Assembly: GCF_022376445.1 (NCBI RefSeq)
Contig: NW_025954984.1
Span: 397,965-461,964 of the forward strand
DNA: 64,000 nt
DNA from: Fomitopsis serialis
Lineage: Eukaryota; Basidiomycota; Agaricomycetes; Polyporales; Fomitopsidaceae
Direction of reading: 5' to 3'
Part shown: positions 35,171 through 46,554 of the stretch, one piece after another
Layout: each line of letters starts with the position of its first letter
How positions within the stretch are numbered: the stretch's first letter is position 1
The notes under the pieces: model-generated
Databases searched by the model: none
Seen by the model: the letters and a program-made list of their open reading frames with translations, nothing else
What the model was told of the DNA's origin: nothing
Translations under genes and position numbers: made by a program

Positions 35171-36428
35171 GATCAAGCGTTGGTATCAAGGATTGGGGAA
35201 CTAGTGAGTTTGTTGTACTATACGCGTGTTCGACTGCCTGTCTTGTTGTATATGCTGTGTGTGACATTTTGACGATGTTCATGTATAGTAGGATATGGTA
35301 GAAGACGATGATGCCTTTGATCAAGATACTCACCTCGCTGCAGCCCCCACCCCGCCGATAAGTACGAGGATCGAAACGAAACGAACAAGGCTTTATGCAG
35401 CAGGTGAGAACGCTTTTCACTTCAGTCTCATTCCAAACGACATGATCCAATAGACTACAGGCCCCCACAAAAGACCTCCACTCAGTTCGAGTCCCATGAG
35501 CCGAGAATCGCGCACCGTGAGGACAGCTTGAAATATCTATCATCGCGACACGATGCTGTTAACCTCGAGTCCCAAACTCGCGTCTGAGTGGCATTTGAGA
35601 CAACACGGGTATCATGGGCCAGCAGCCCTACGCCTATGCCCCCAAACTGAACGGTAGGATGAACAATGCATTTGATGATTCGCCTTAGAATACGGCGCAA
35701 GTGATCGAGCGTTGGTCAATCTCCGGGTCGCATCACGATCTCACTCATACTATCTCAGTAACAGGCACTCATTGTACGTGAAAAGTGTCTCGAATGACAC
35801 TGGCAACCCACCGCTGGAGGATGAAGCTATTCAGCTGAGACTGTAAGTACAAGGATGAGTCCACTTGTAGCGGAAGCCGCTGTGCATTTCGCGTCGCTCA
35901 CGGTCTCGTCCACCAGTTGTGTCTGCATTCGCCGACTACGACAAGGCACGGAACATAGGCAAACGCATATGACCCAATGCCAGACGCTCGAAGCCCGTCA
36001 ACGTGCTCATCAAATTCTCACTGACATTGTAAGTCTAGACCCTGGTTACGTTTCTACTGGGTCGGCTGATACGAGTGTGAACGAGAAGTTGTCGCTGTGC
36101 CTGCAATTGCTCCACGCAACGTTACATACCAGGCTGCAACGAATGCAGAGGCGCGCGTGAACACCCAGAGCGGACGAGACGGGGAAGCGCGTTACCCCGG
36201 ATCTCTCACCTCGTCACGACAGTCACTGAGATCAACGATCAAGCTGCGCTTCGAAGGTGAGCGCTTCTCGGACGCATCCTCGCCCTGCTCATGTGGATGA
36301 TGCGCGGGGACTCAGGGAACAAGGACCTTCGGTTCGGACTTGGCCAGTGTTTCCGATTCGCAGTCATATAAATAAAATGGTCGACATATCATCGCCAACC
36401 GCAGCTCCTGTCCACCCCCACTTTCGCG
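35171..36428. other. Intergenic, 1.2 kb, no gene recognised
   Basis: Only short frames. An ATG-led frame from 36377 (MVDISSPTAAPVHP) runs into the following dehydrogenase gene in a different frame and may be its true 5' end. Confidence 0.4.
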
Positions 36429-37564
36429 GTGCTTTCGACCCACCCGTTGACCGTTCCACTACATCGTCATGTCGTTGGCTTACCTGTGAAGGCCGCCCTG
36501 GGTCGTATCGCCTTCGTGACGGGTGCTGGCCAGGGCATCGGGCGCGCCATCGCGTGCCGACTCGCGCGGGATGGCTACGACATCTCCATCGCAGACATCC
36601 CTTCCGCGAAGTCGAAGGTGGACGATACCATCCAGGAGATCGAGTCCTATGGCCGGAAGGCAGTCGGTGTCTACGCTGGTCAGTGAAGCGGTCCACACTA
36701 ACTCTCGACGTACTATACTGACCGCACCCACAATCGTGTTAGACGTGAGGGAGGCAAAACAGATCTATGCTGCCGTTGAGGAGACCGTGGACAGGCTGGG
36801 GCCGAACCTCTTTGTCAGTGTCGCAACGCTGGTATATCGCAGGTCAAGCCTCTGATAGAATGCACGCCAGAGTGAGTCGGGTTTTCACATCGTGGGTCCT
36901 GGTTCGGTATCTGACTATCGCGTCAGGTTCGTTGAGAACGAAGTCCGGCTCAATGTTCTCGGCCTCATGAATACGCACATCGCTTCAGCGAAGCAGATGG
37001 TGAAGCAAGGGTTCGGTGGACGAATCCTCGGTGCAGGCTCAATAGTGTCGTTCCGTACAATGGGTAAGCCCTCACATCTATCGTAAACCAACTGTCGGAT
37101 AGCTCATGCGGTGGGTCAGAGAACCTTGCAACATACAGCGCGACAAAGTTTGCGGTTCGTGGCTTCACGGAAGGCGCAGCTAAAGAATGGGCGAAGTATG
37201 GTATCCGTGTCAATGGTACGTAGCTACCTGTCGTTCACGGTCATTGTCTGATCTACACTCATTTCCGTAGCCTACGGCCCTGGCATCGTCGACACGCCTA
37301 TGTGGGATCAAATCGACAGGGTACTTGCAGAGATTGTGAGTCCATGTATTTGCATTCTGACTGTCCTTTGGTTTGACCGAAGATGTCACGCAGGAGGGCG
37401 TCAGCATTGGCGAGGCCAAGGCGAAACGTGTGAAGGACTACATCGCGCTCGGTCGTATTCAAGAGCCTGAGGACGTAGCGAAACTCGTATCATTCCTTGC
37501 CTCAGAGGAAGCGGAGTACATCACTGGGCAGACTATCAAGACATGTGGTGGTGCCTCGCTATAA
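36429..37564 (+). CDS. Short-chain dehydrogenase (diacetyl reductase/butanediol dehydrogenase-like); frameshifted
   Basis: Classical SDR of about 260-270 residues, NAD(P)(H)-dependent. Exon ends: 36678, 36743-36871, 36927-37063, 37120-37215, 37271-37335 and 37394-37564. The cofactor motif is [20 protein letters not shown], the NAG motif lies in [16 protein letters not shown], the active-site YxxxK is YSATK, and the protein ends [12 protein letters not shown]. The overall sequence resembles acetoin(diacetyl) reductases of the BudC type, but substrate cannot be assigned from sequence alone. A frame change of one base lies near 36815-36825, between LGPNLFVSV and the NAG motif. No ATG heads the first exon in its own frame. 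The ATG at 36377 is one frame off, so a further indel or a missed 5' exon is likely; the start given is only where the frame opens. Confidence 0.75.
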
Positions 37565-38781
37565 TCGCTATATTCTCGGCCGAGTTACTTGTCGCAACGC
37601 TTGTAAGTCATTACCAATTGACATGGAATTGGGATAGAACTGGGATAGACAGTATTCTCGCTTTGCTGCAATAACCGCTGTATAGCATGTTGAATGAAGT
37701 CACGAAATCGATGCTTACTTAGATACCAGCTCACAGGCTCTTCCCGGGCTCTTCTGCGAGTTCGCTGGCCTTCGAAGTGTCTGGATATATGTTCAAGTTC
37801 AAGCTGTGAGCGCCTCCTTGAAGGGGCCGACGAGCTTTCTTCCGGTCGTCAAAGATACGGTCCTGCAGTGTTCCAGTTTCCCAGTGAATGACCTTGCATT
37901 GGCTTTCTCAGGCCACATAGTAGTAGCCTTGACACTTGCTTGACACTACGAAGACCGTGACCTGGGGAGCTTGAGCGCGGGACGGCGGCGATCAACCACG
38001 CGCTTGCCAAACGCGGAAAGCCGGCCTGCCTATTCTGGCGCGTCACGCTCCTGGCCCGGACGCGTCCACACACGCGAACCTTCAAAGCTTCATCTTCGGT
38101 GAGAACTTCAGCGGAGCCCAGGATTACATTGCTGATTATCTCCGTCAATGACCCTCTCGTCGATTTGCCATTTTACTTGGATACAAAACCCCCAGGAGGA
38201 AGCTGAAGTCGGATCCGAAGCGATGACGCCTATGTTGAGTCCGGCGGCTGGGCCGACTCGGGCGCCCTCCCTCTCCCTCTGTACTTACGCAGACGCAATG
38301 CCGAAGACGCGCGCCAGTCTTTCGGCCTGCCTCAAGCCGTCAGCATAGCTTTGGACCCGGAACGCTCGACAAAGTTTGCGCCGAGTAGCAAGTGGTCGAA
38401 TCAGGACATGGATCCGGTGCCGCCTGCCAGTGGTGTTATTCTCGCGCGTAGCGGACTCGGACTACTTACCGTGCAAATCGCATCGCATGCTGGATTTCGG
38501 ACGTGACGAACGCTGCGGTATCATGATGTACGTCACACTGCGATATTCAGACTTACATCTGTCATCGGCTCGCAGTGCACGCCACGAATATCTCATATTA
38601 CCAGCTGCTCTAAATCAGTGGCGGCAGTACTAGCTCTTTTCGACGACACTACAGCACCGCAGCAAGAGTGTTGCATATTAAACAAGATTGACGACCACAC
38701 GTTGGCTCTCAGCTGTCTTCCACTTCAGCTCCTGAGTACGCCTTATTCGCTCTTGAGACTTTCCACTTCTCTGCCTCAGTT
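37565..38781. other. Intergenic, 1.2 kb, no gene seen
   Basis: No supported exon on either strand. It separates two plus-strand metabolic genes and includes the promoter of the thiolase. Confidence 0.45.
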
Positions 38782-40790
38782 ATGTCACCTAAAGATTCGA
38801 GACGTAGCTTCATCGTCGGCGCAGCGAGCACTAAGTTCATGAAAGTGAGTCGCTGGTCACTCCGAATCTGAAGCTCTGTGAGATCTTATAATTGATCTCT
38901 GCGTAGCCCAGAGGATTGAGGAATCCTGAAGATGTGGGTAAAACTTCTTTTGAACGCAGTCTGACTCACGTTGAGTGGACTCCGTACTATCATAGATGGG
39001 TTTGGAAGCTGCCACCAAAGCGCTCCTCGATGCAGGTTGGACGGCCCTGGTGTCGCTGCAGGCTCTAAACACTCACTCAGCATATGCAACACAGGCATTA
39101 CATATGACGCAGTAGAGACTGCTTTCGTGGGATACTGCTACGGAGATTCCACTTCCGGCCAGGTGCGTAGTCTGTTCCTCGAGTGACCCTAATGAATCTT
39201 GACCACCACACGCTGTCAGAGAGCGCTCTACAACCTTGGCATGACCGGCATCCCTATCACAAATGTAAACAACAACTGCACGACCGGAAGCACTGCCCTG
39301 TACCAGGCGAACAATCTAGTGGCTTCTGGCATGGTGGAGTGCGCACTGGCGCTGGGCTTCGAACGTATGGCTCCGGGCAGCCTCGCTACACATTTCCCCG
39401 ACCGCCCGCCTCCCATGAAGCCATTTGGCGAGGCAACGATTGAAGCTGAACACAATTTGAGCAGCGGAATCAATCGTGGGCCGATCGCGCCGAGGATGTT
39501 TGCTAACGCCGCGCAGGAATACATGGACAAGTACGGTGCGACTTTGACGCACCTTGCACAGATAGGTTCGTAACCCATATCTTGCTGGGGGGCTGCCAGT
39601 TGACGACAATCTAAGCTGCCAAGAACCACAAGCATTCCATTCATAACCCATATGCACAATTCCGCAGATATTGGGGTGTAGGACAAGTGCTCGCGGCGCC
39701 GAAGATCAACAAACAGTTGACCATGCTCATGTGCAGTCCTACTTCGGTGAATGCACTATACATTCAAATCACACAGATTGCTGACTGCGTGGAATAGGAC
39801 GGAGCTGCCTGCTGCATTGTCGCCTCCGAGGACTTCGTGCATGCGCATGGCCTCGAAAATCAGGCCATCGAGATCGTAGCTCAGGCGCTCTGTACTGACG
39901 AGCCATCGACATTTGAGAGTAAGAGCCCCATGGAGGTCGTGGGCTATGCTATGACCAAGAATTGTGCGGACAAGGTCTTCCGCAAGGCAGGCTTTGAGGA
40001 CGGCGAGGGCAGGGATCAAGTCGGCGTCATCGAGCTGCACGATTGCTTCTCCGCGAACGAGGTTTGTGTTCTACATGCGATGTGCCGTGCTTTGAGTGAT
40101 CATTTGCTCGACCAAAGCTTGTGGCTTACGAGGCCTTGGGCCTGTGCGGTCGTGGTGAGGCTCACAAGATTGTTGAAAGGGGCGACAGCACCGTAAGTCA
40201 AAGTGTCATGTTCTATTCCGGAGGGCTGACACCATGCGCGAAGTATGGTGGCAAATACGTTGTGAACCCGAGCGGTGGTTTGGAGGCGAAGGGTCACCCG
40301 CTTGGGGCGACCGGTCTCGGGATGCACTTTTACATCGCCAGTAAGTTTTGTGTTTCGTCAACGGACTACCATGATGCTGATTCGACATGGCTGCAGTGCA
40401 ATTGCGAGATTGTAAGTATACACGTTGATTGTATGCCTTTCTAACGCATTGAAATCCGTTGTCAATGCAGGGGCTGGTCCCATGCAAGCACCGGGACTGT
40501 TCGACGGTGCCGACCGAAGGGGCAAATACGGCCTTGTTCACAACATAGGTCTCGGCGGCGCGGTCGTCTGCAGCCTCCTCCGTCGTCCGGAGTTCTATCG
40601 CGCCGGAGGGGAGGATGGCCGATCGAGGTATGTCGCGTGTGTGTTCTCGTCAACGCAAATCCTGATCGACGGCCGGGGTAGACTCGGTTACAATCACGCA
40701 CACGAATGCAAGTCGATCACGAAGGCGGATGTTGACAAGGTTAAGTCTGTCAAGTTCTCGCCGTACATTTTCGAGCGCGCGAAGCTTTGA
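38782..40790 (+). CDS. Peroxisomal SCPx-type 3-ketoacyl-CoA thiolase
   Basis: Twelve exons join without a frame break: 38782-38844, 38907-38933, 38996-39035, 39095-39162, 39220-39565, 39616-39746, 39798-40061, 40118-40192, 40244-40340, 40397-40411, 40471-40627 and 40682-40790. The protein opens [20 protein letters not shown]. It carries [20 protein letters not shown] and the nucleophile-Cys segment [20 protein letters not shown]. Further blocks are [30 protein letters not shown] (catalytic His), [19 protein letters not shown] (second Cys/His motif region) and [18 protein letters not shown]. These match the thiolase part of sterol carrier protein X, which cleaves 3-ketoacyl-CoAs, including branched ones, in peroxisomal beta-oxidation. 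It ends RAKL, and AKL is a functional-type PTS1 peroxisome signal. There is no SCP2 lipid-transfer domain, as in stand-alone SCPx thiolases. Confidence 0.92.
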
Positions 40791-41910
40791 AGAACGTCAG
40801 CCTCTCCCTTCATGTCTTGGAAACGCCTAGTACCTCTCGATCCCTGTCAACTTGAACGTCGAAGCCCTGGATTACAATCCATCATGTCTGAACAGCGAAA
40901 AGGCCTGTTCGCTATTCTACTTGCGCAGCCCTTGTACTTGACTGCTATTACTCCCTGCCCGGGCACACGCGACTCGTTGCTTTCCGCATCCCTGATAGCC
41001 CCATGATCGATGTCCTCCCCCGCTCCATCCTTAGATGTCAACGCTGGTATGTAGTGGACTAGAATAATCAATGAAACAATACTAGTTCAATGCGTCCAGA
41101 TAAATTAGGACGCGAACGCATTCTATTCGTGGACTAGCTAAAACATACGAAATCCATGCATTGCAAGGTTTGATTACTAGAAAAGCGAAGCTAGGGACAG
41201 CGATACAACATCTTACGAACACATTGGGATAATGTACGAACCACCGACCCATCCTCCGACCATTGCAATGCCGAATCCCGCGAAGAACTTGGCATTTTGC
41301 GTAGAAGGCATAAGGTTCTAAGACGTCCGCTTCTCTTGACACAGCCTGACACTCAAACGTCTGCGTGGGGTGCCGCAGTCATGAGCAACATGGGGAAAAT
41401 ATGGCCGTGTCGCCGCACGAAGAAAAGAAAGTTCACGCGAGACGCAGTTATGAGGCGAGGGCGTGGGAAACTTAGGGCAGGCCCCTGGATCCGCATAAGG
41501 AAAGCTTGAGGAAAGGTTCGTGAGTCGATCTTCCATGGCACAGGCCGTGACATTCGAGCGGTGCTACCTGGTCGGCTCGGTCCTATTAATCGCCATGCAT
41601 CAATGGCAAAGGACCGTAGAGGACGAGCGGTGCCGTTGCACTGGGAATATCGCTGGGATCTTGCTGCAATGCATTCAAGTTCTCTTCGACTGATCTGCAG
41701 ACAGACATGTGGCGGATGCGAGGAGAGCTTCAGTGGGTGCCACGCCGCATCCACAAGCAGTACCTCGTGGGCCTGCCTTTCGCGCTTTGGAACGTCGCAG
41801 AAGCGACAGCCTCGTGCTTCATTTCCACTGGGCCTCGTGGATGAAGCCTGGGGTCTCACATATATACAGGTCAGGAGCTGCTTCAATGTAGAGCCCCCGT
41901 CATTCTGACC
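40791..41910. other. Intergenic, 1.1 kb, no gene seen
   Basis: Short frames only. A minus-strand frame at 41353-41886 has no recognisable content. Confidence 0.45.
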
Positions 41911-44900
41911 ATGTCACACCCATTGAGCTGGCCCTTCAAATACTACTTCTACCCTATCGGAAACACCTCAGCCATTTGCTTGACGCAGGATCTTCCTGTT
42001 GAGCAAGCGGCCGACGTGCTCTTACTGGGATGTGGTGATGCTCGAAACGTCTTGTACACCATCTATGCAGACTTACGTTCGCGAGCTGGTAGGTGCAGAA
42101 GATACATTTTTGTCATACCACTACTAAAGAATCTGGCAGACGGTGCACGGAGACTCGATTTCACTTGCTGCGACATTGAGCCAGCTATCCTCGGTAAGTG
42201 TCTCAGACTAAGTATGATCAAAATGCCCGCTCAATCAACGTTCCTAGCTCGCAACATCCTCTTGTACACCCTTGTGGGTTCCGGCAAGCCTCTGGACGAC
42301 GTTTGGAACATCTTCTATCACTTCTATCTCGATGATCGGAGCTACCAGTTGCTCGAATCCCATTGTCGTCTTCTCGCATCCGCGTCCGAGTCGATGCAGA
42401 GCTGGCAGAAATCGGAGTTCGGGGCCTATCTCAAGATGTGCAACAGCCACACGCTGGCAGAGATGCACCGCCACTGGAAGCTCTATGCTGCGTTCTCCAC
42501 AATCCCTCGAGCTCGGCTCGACCACCTACACGCTGAGCAGAAGAAATTGACAAAAGAAGTGTTGGGCAAATGGAAAGTTATCTTGTCGGTTAGTCGTTCG
42601 GCCGGCATGCTCTGGTCCGAAGCTATGAAGCCGATGAATGTCCTTTCGAGCAATACTGGAGGACGGGCACTACATTCTCCGCTGCACAAGACATCGCTAG
42701 CGCGAGGAAGCTCAATCCCTCGTTCGTGTATAACATATACGGCGAGACGTTCGTCCCCCACTACGGCACTTTCCCTCCACAAACGTTCCATCTCACTCAG
42801 CCTTCGCTCCTGTTCTCCGCGATGGCCAAGGCACTCAAGCCCCTACCTCTATGGACGTCGTAAAGGGCCAATTTAGGTCATGGTGTGAGGCGTTCAAGGC
42901 GGCTGTCGCCTCGTCGCACGGCAGTCTCATCATTCGCTTCTGCGTCGGCGATGTACTAAGCTTTTGCAAAGCATTAGACAGCAACTCGCAAGGCATCCCC
43001 GCACGCCTGTTCACGTCCGCTTTCTCTGGTCACGCTCTCGAACTTGACGGCCAATCCCCATCTCACGCCTTTGATGTCATCGACACATCGAATCTAATGG
43101 ACCATATTGGATTGATCAATCTCCTCGCCACAACAAAGCCTTTACTCAAGTCTCTCTCCACGTCCGTCTTGTACACGGAGACGTTACTGCCTGATAGGGA
43201 AGACGCGACAGCGGCATTGCTTGGCCGCTTGTGCGGGGACGTCTCGACCATCTCTCTGCTCGTTGGACTCGCACCGCGCACGTACTTATCGGGATTCAAC
43301 ACCCACTCGAACGTCCACGAGTTGCTGTTTAACGCCGAAGCTAGCAAGCAGTTCCACGAGCGCATTGCCTGGTGTTCCCCCTCCGCTAGCGATGCGCAGG
43401 GCTGCCACGACCAGCCAGTCGTTTTCGATTCCGCTGAGCTCGGTGCCGTGCTCTACAACGTCTATGATCAGATGTGCGCCGACGAAAAGATCGTCGAAGC
43501 TCTTCGCAACCCAGGTCTGCGAAGTCTGCACAAGGTAATGGCACAGCAGCACCACGACCGCGCCAGCTTCGCTCAGCTGGTGCGCCTGGCAACGTCTCGC
43601 GTCGTCCCTGGCGTCGGTGGTTGGGAGACAGCATTCGACGTGCTGCACAGGCTGGTGCAGGAAGACCGCACGCGTCTCGTGAACTTGAATAACTACCAAG
43701 ATTTTTGTTTGCAGCTCCATCTCCACGGCGTCGCCACGACGACGCCCCTCTCCCCGATGTGGAGGTCTGTCGTCGCAAAGGGTGACTTGGAGGTGTTCCG
43801 CGGGTGGGACGATATCCCTCCTGTTGTCTGCGTCCTCCTCACTGTCCCGCAACGCCGCCTGAAAATATTCGACGACACGAAGAACCTGGGGTCGATGCCA
43901 TTGCTGTGTCACTTACTCTCGTCGCTCGACCACGACAACGTGTTCGCCTGTAATATGCACGCTATGCCAGGGCGAGTGGAAAGGTCACCCAATTCCCCTT
44001 CTGCTGCCGTCGTCGTACCGGATGAACGAGACGTCAAGGACGCGCCCTCGCTAGTCTTATCTTTCCTGGTGCCCGCGTGGCTGCTCACATTGCCGGGCAC
44101 AAAGGTGATGTTCGCCTTCAAGGCCACCCCGCCCGTCACTTTTTGTTTACAGCCGAAGCTCGGTCCCTTTCTGGAGATCTTCTCTGCGCCTTTGACTGAC
44201 AAAACGCACGTCTGTGTCACTAAACAGAGGCCAGGCACTTTCACGGACCCCCGCGCCTCTGAGGTTCTGCGCCAGGTGCCGCACGCTCGTGCGCCGTCCG
44301 TGAACCGCGTTACGATCAAGATGGACGACACGTTCAAATGCATTGCCGCGATGACGCTCAAGCTCGACCTAGCTGCGATAGGTTTCTCAGCGCCGGTCGC
44401 GCCCTCACTTCCGATCACCGCGAAACAGACGGCAGCGTGCACGATAGAGGTGGCTGTTGGCGATCAGCGCGGATACGCTCAGTTTCCGTTCCCCGTTCGC
44501 GGGAGCGAACACAGGTTGCGTGTTGCGCGGAAGTCGTTGTATGTAGAGGTAAGCCGGTCGTTGCATTACGAAGGTATCAGGACTTGACGTCGGAACTCAG
44601 GTCATCGTGCCACCTTTCTATCCGCCGAAGGGTACAAGCCAGACCTTGCCAGGGAATATATTCCCGATCATCAAGACGGGAGGACTGACCCCTTGGAACG
44701 TTCATCATGTCAACCTGGACATAGCACCCGCGATTGACTTGAACAAGAAGATAGACCCTGACTGGGTGGCTTTGCACGCCACCCTGCAGTTCTCCGAGCG
44801 TGAACTCGACATCGCGCAAAAGCTGGATCCGTCCTCCATTCCCGCTTCTTCCGCGCTGGTCGGTCTGAAGCAAAGCATACAGGATATGATCAAGGTCTTT

Positions 44901-45668
44901 TCCAGCCCCATACATACCGGGTCCCGCGTCAGGATATTTCGACTCGTCCAGCAGGACACGAGGGAGATAGTCTTGCTGATCTTTGTCCATCACTTACGTC
45001 TCGACCTCCCATCCTTCACATTGCTCATGGACGCCGCCGTGGTCCCGCTCGACGAAGCCATCTCCGCTGCTCACAACGAAACCATACGCTTGCTTCCGAA
45101 GTCTCCCGTCATCCCGACCATCCCCATCACGCCTGCGGAAGCGGTCGCCTGGAAGCAGCTTCTCCCTGCCGTCGTCGAGCGGTGCCGAGCATGGGCGCAC
45201 GGCCCCAACTGCGAATACGCGTCCAGCGGTCGGATCCCCGTCTCCGTCGAGCCCGGCGCCATCCCGCTCTGCGGGTGTGGACGCGGATTCGGGATTCCAG
45301 ACGTCATGCCGGACGTCCCCGTGGAGGTGTGGCGGGCCCTCCGTCCGTTGGCCACGCGCGCGGCGATCTCCCCGCTCTTCGCGGTGTCGTACCTCGAGCC
45401 GGTCATCGCTGTTGGGAAGGCCGCGAGAGCGCGGGTCACAGAGGTGCGTGCACGCGCAGGAAGCGTGGCTTCGAAAATGCAAGATGTCGCGTCGGGTGAC
45501 GGTGAAGGGGCGCCTGCAGGTGCTGCTGCGGAGAGGTGCATTGCGTGTGGTGGGCCCGGGAAGCCGAAACTGCTCCTGTGCGGGAAGTGCAAGCGGGCGA
45601 AGTACTGCTCGCCGGCCTGCAACAGGACGGATTGGAAGACCCACAAGCTGATCTGTCGCCCGGTGTAA
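41911..45668 (+). CDS. DUF4470-type protein with C-terminal MYND finger; two apparent frameshifts
   Basis: Exons 41911-42088, 42140-42193, 42248-44548 and 44601-45668, about 1200 residues. The N terminus reads MSHPLSWPFKYYFYPIGNTS, then ADVLLLGCGDARNVLYTIYA and RLDFTCCDIEPAI, the pattern of the DUF4470 domain common in agaricomycetes. The middle holds RSAGMLWSEAMKPMN and, in the next frame, CPFEQYWRTGTTFSAAQDIA. The C terminus is a MYND zinc finger: CIACGGPGKPKLLLCGKCKR, then YCSPACNRTDWKTHKLIC. Two one-base losses are inferred inside the long third exon, near 42637-42640 (between EAMKPMN and CPFEQYW) and near 42858-42863 (between LPLWTS and KGQFRSW). Both flanks are good coding sequence and no GT-AG intron fits. 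It is the third MYND gene within 17 kb. Biochemical role unknown; GCGDARN recalls a nucleotide-binding loop, which is only suggestive. Confidence 0.8.
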
Positions 45669-46554
45669 GTCAACTCTTGTCTCTGTCTCGAAAGCGGGGA
45701 ACGTCCGTGTGGCAACTTCCAGTCATTATGCAAACACATCATTTACCAGCAGAGATCTAGACACTGTGTGATGTTGACATCGCAGACATGCGCCTTACGC
45801 TACATGGGCTGGCTTCCGACCGCGTGTTTTAGTGTTTAGTTCACTCCTGATGTCATTGCTCAATCTCTGCTAAGTAATTCCATAATGCTAGACCCCTTCC
45901 CGAGAAGTGCACAGGCGGAGGTCGTCGGGCCTTTGTCTGACCTTCTCGTCGAGCGATCCGTACCCTCTGCTCAGGCTGGCTGACCTCGGCCACAAAACCC
46001 GGTCTAGCTCGCCCTCGACATTCGTCGACATGGTAAAATCCTGATGGAAACGCCCCAGAGATTCCAAGACCGAGACGCTCCGCCTGCGCGTACTTCCACG
46101 CTCGGGGTCTGACGATACGGAATTAGCTGTCGAGTCTAGATTCGCTGCATCGCGAGGTCTAGACTGACGATCAGGATGGCGGACACGAGTGCTGGCAGCG
46201 TGAAGCTAAATGCCTGCATGGGGCTCTAGTCAACAACATGACCCCCCCGAACCTGCTGAGTCACGACAAACCAAAAGGCGAGCGGTGGGATACGTGGCTA
46301 CGCAGAAGTTGATCTCACATACCACGCCCTTGTTCGAAGGCAGTGGGCCAGTTCTCAAGCTGTCCGGATATGGAAGATCTGCGTGGCGAAGCAGGGATCC
46401 GAAGCATAGTGCACTAGTCTTGTACGACTTGCGACGATCTGGCGGGCCTGCGGTTTTCGGAGAAGGCCGAGTCATGTGCGCGTCATAATAGAGGCAAATA
46501 ACGCGCTACGCGACGCGTTGAGTGCGCGTACGCGCGAGACAGAGTGCAGACTGC
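45669..46554. other. Boundary between the gene-rich part and the repeat-rich part
   Basis: About 0.9 kb without a supported gene. To the right, every recognisable unit is a transposon, repeat or gene fragment, apart from one intact orphan frame. Confidence 0.45.

Noticed and set aside
36429..40790. A secondary-metabolite cluster made of the SDR and the thiolase
   Set aside because: There is no backbone synthase, transporter or pathway regulator nearby, and the thiolase is a housekeeping peroxisomal type.
6975..45668. Programmed frameshifting as the cause of the frame breaks
   Set aside because: The breaks are in unrelated genes, at different kinds of sequence, without slippery-site plus stem-loop context, and mostly lose one base; error or decay is simpler.
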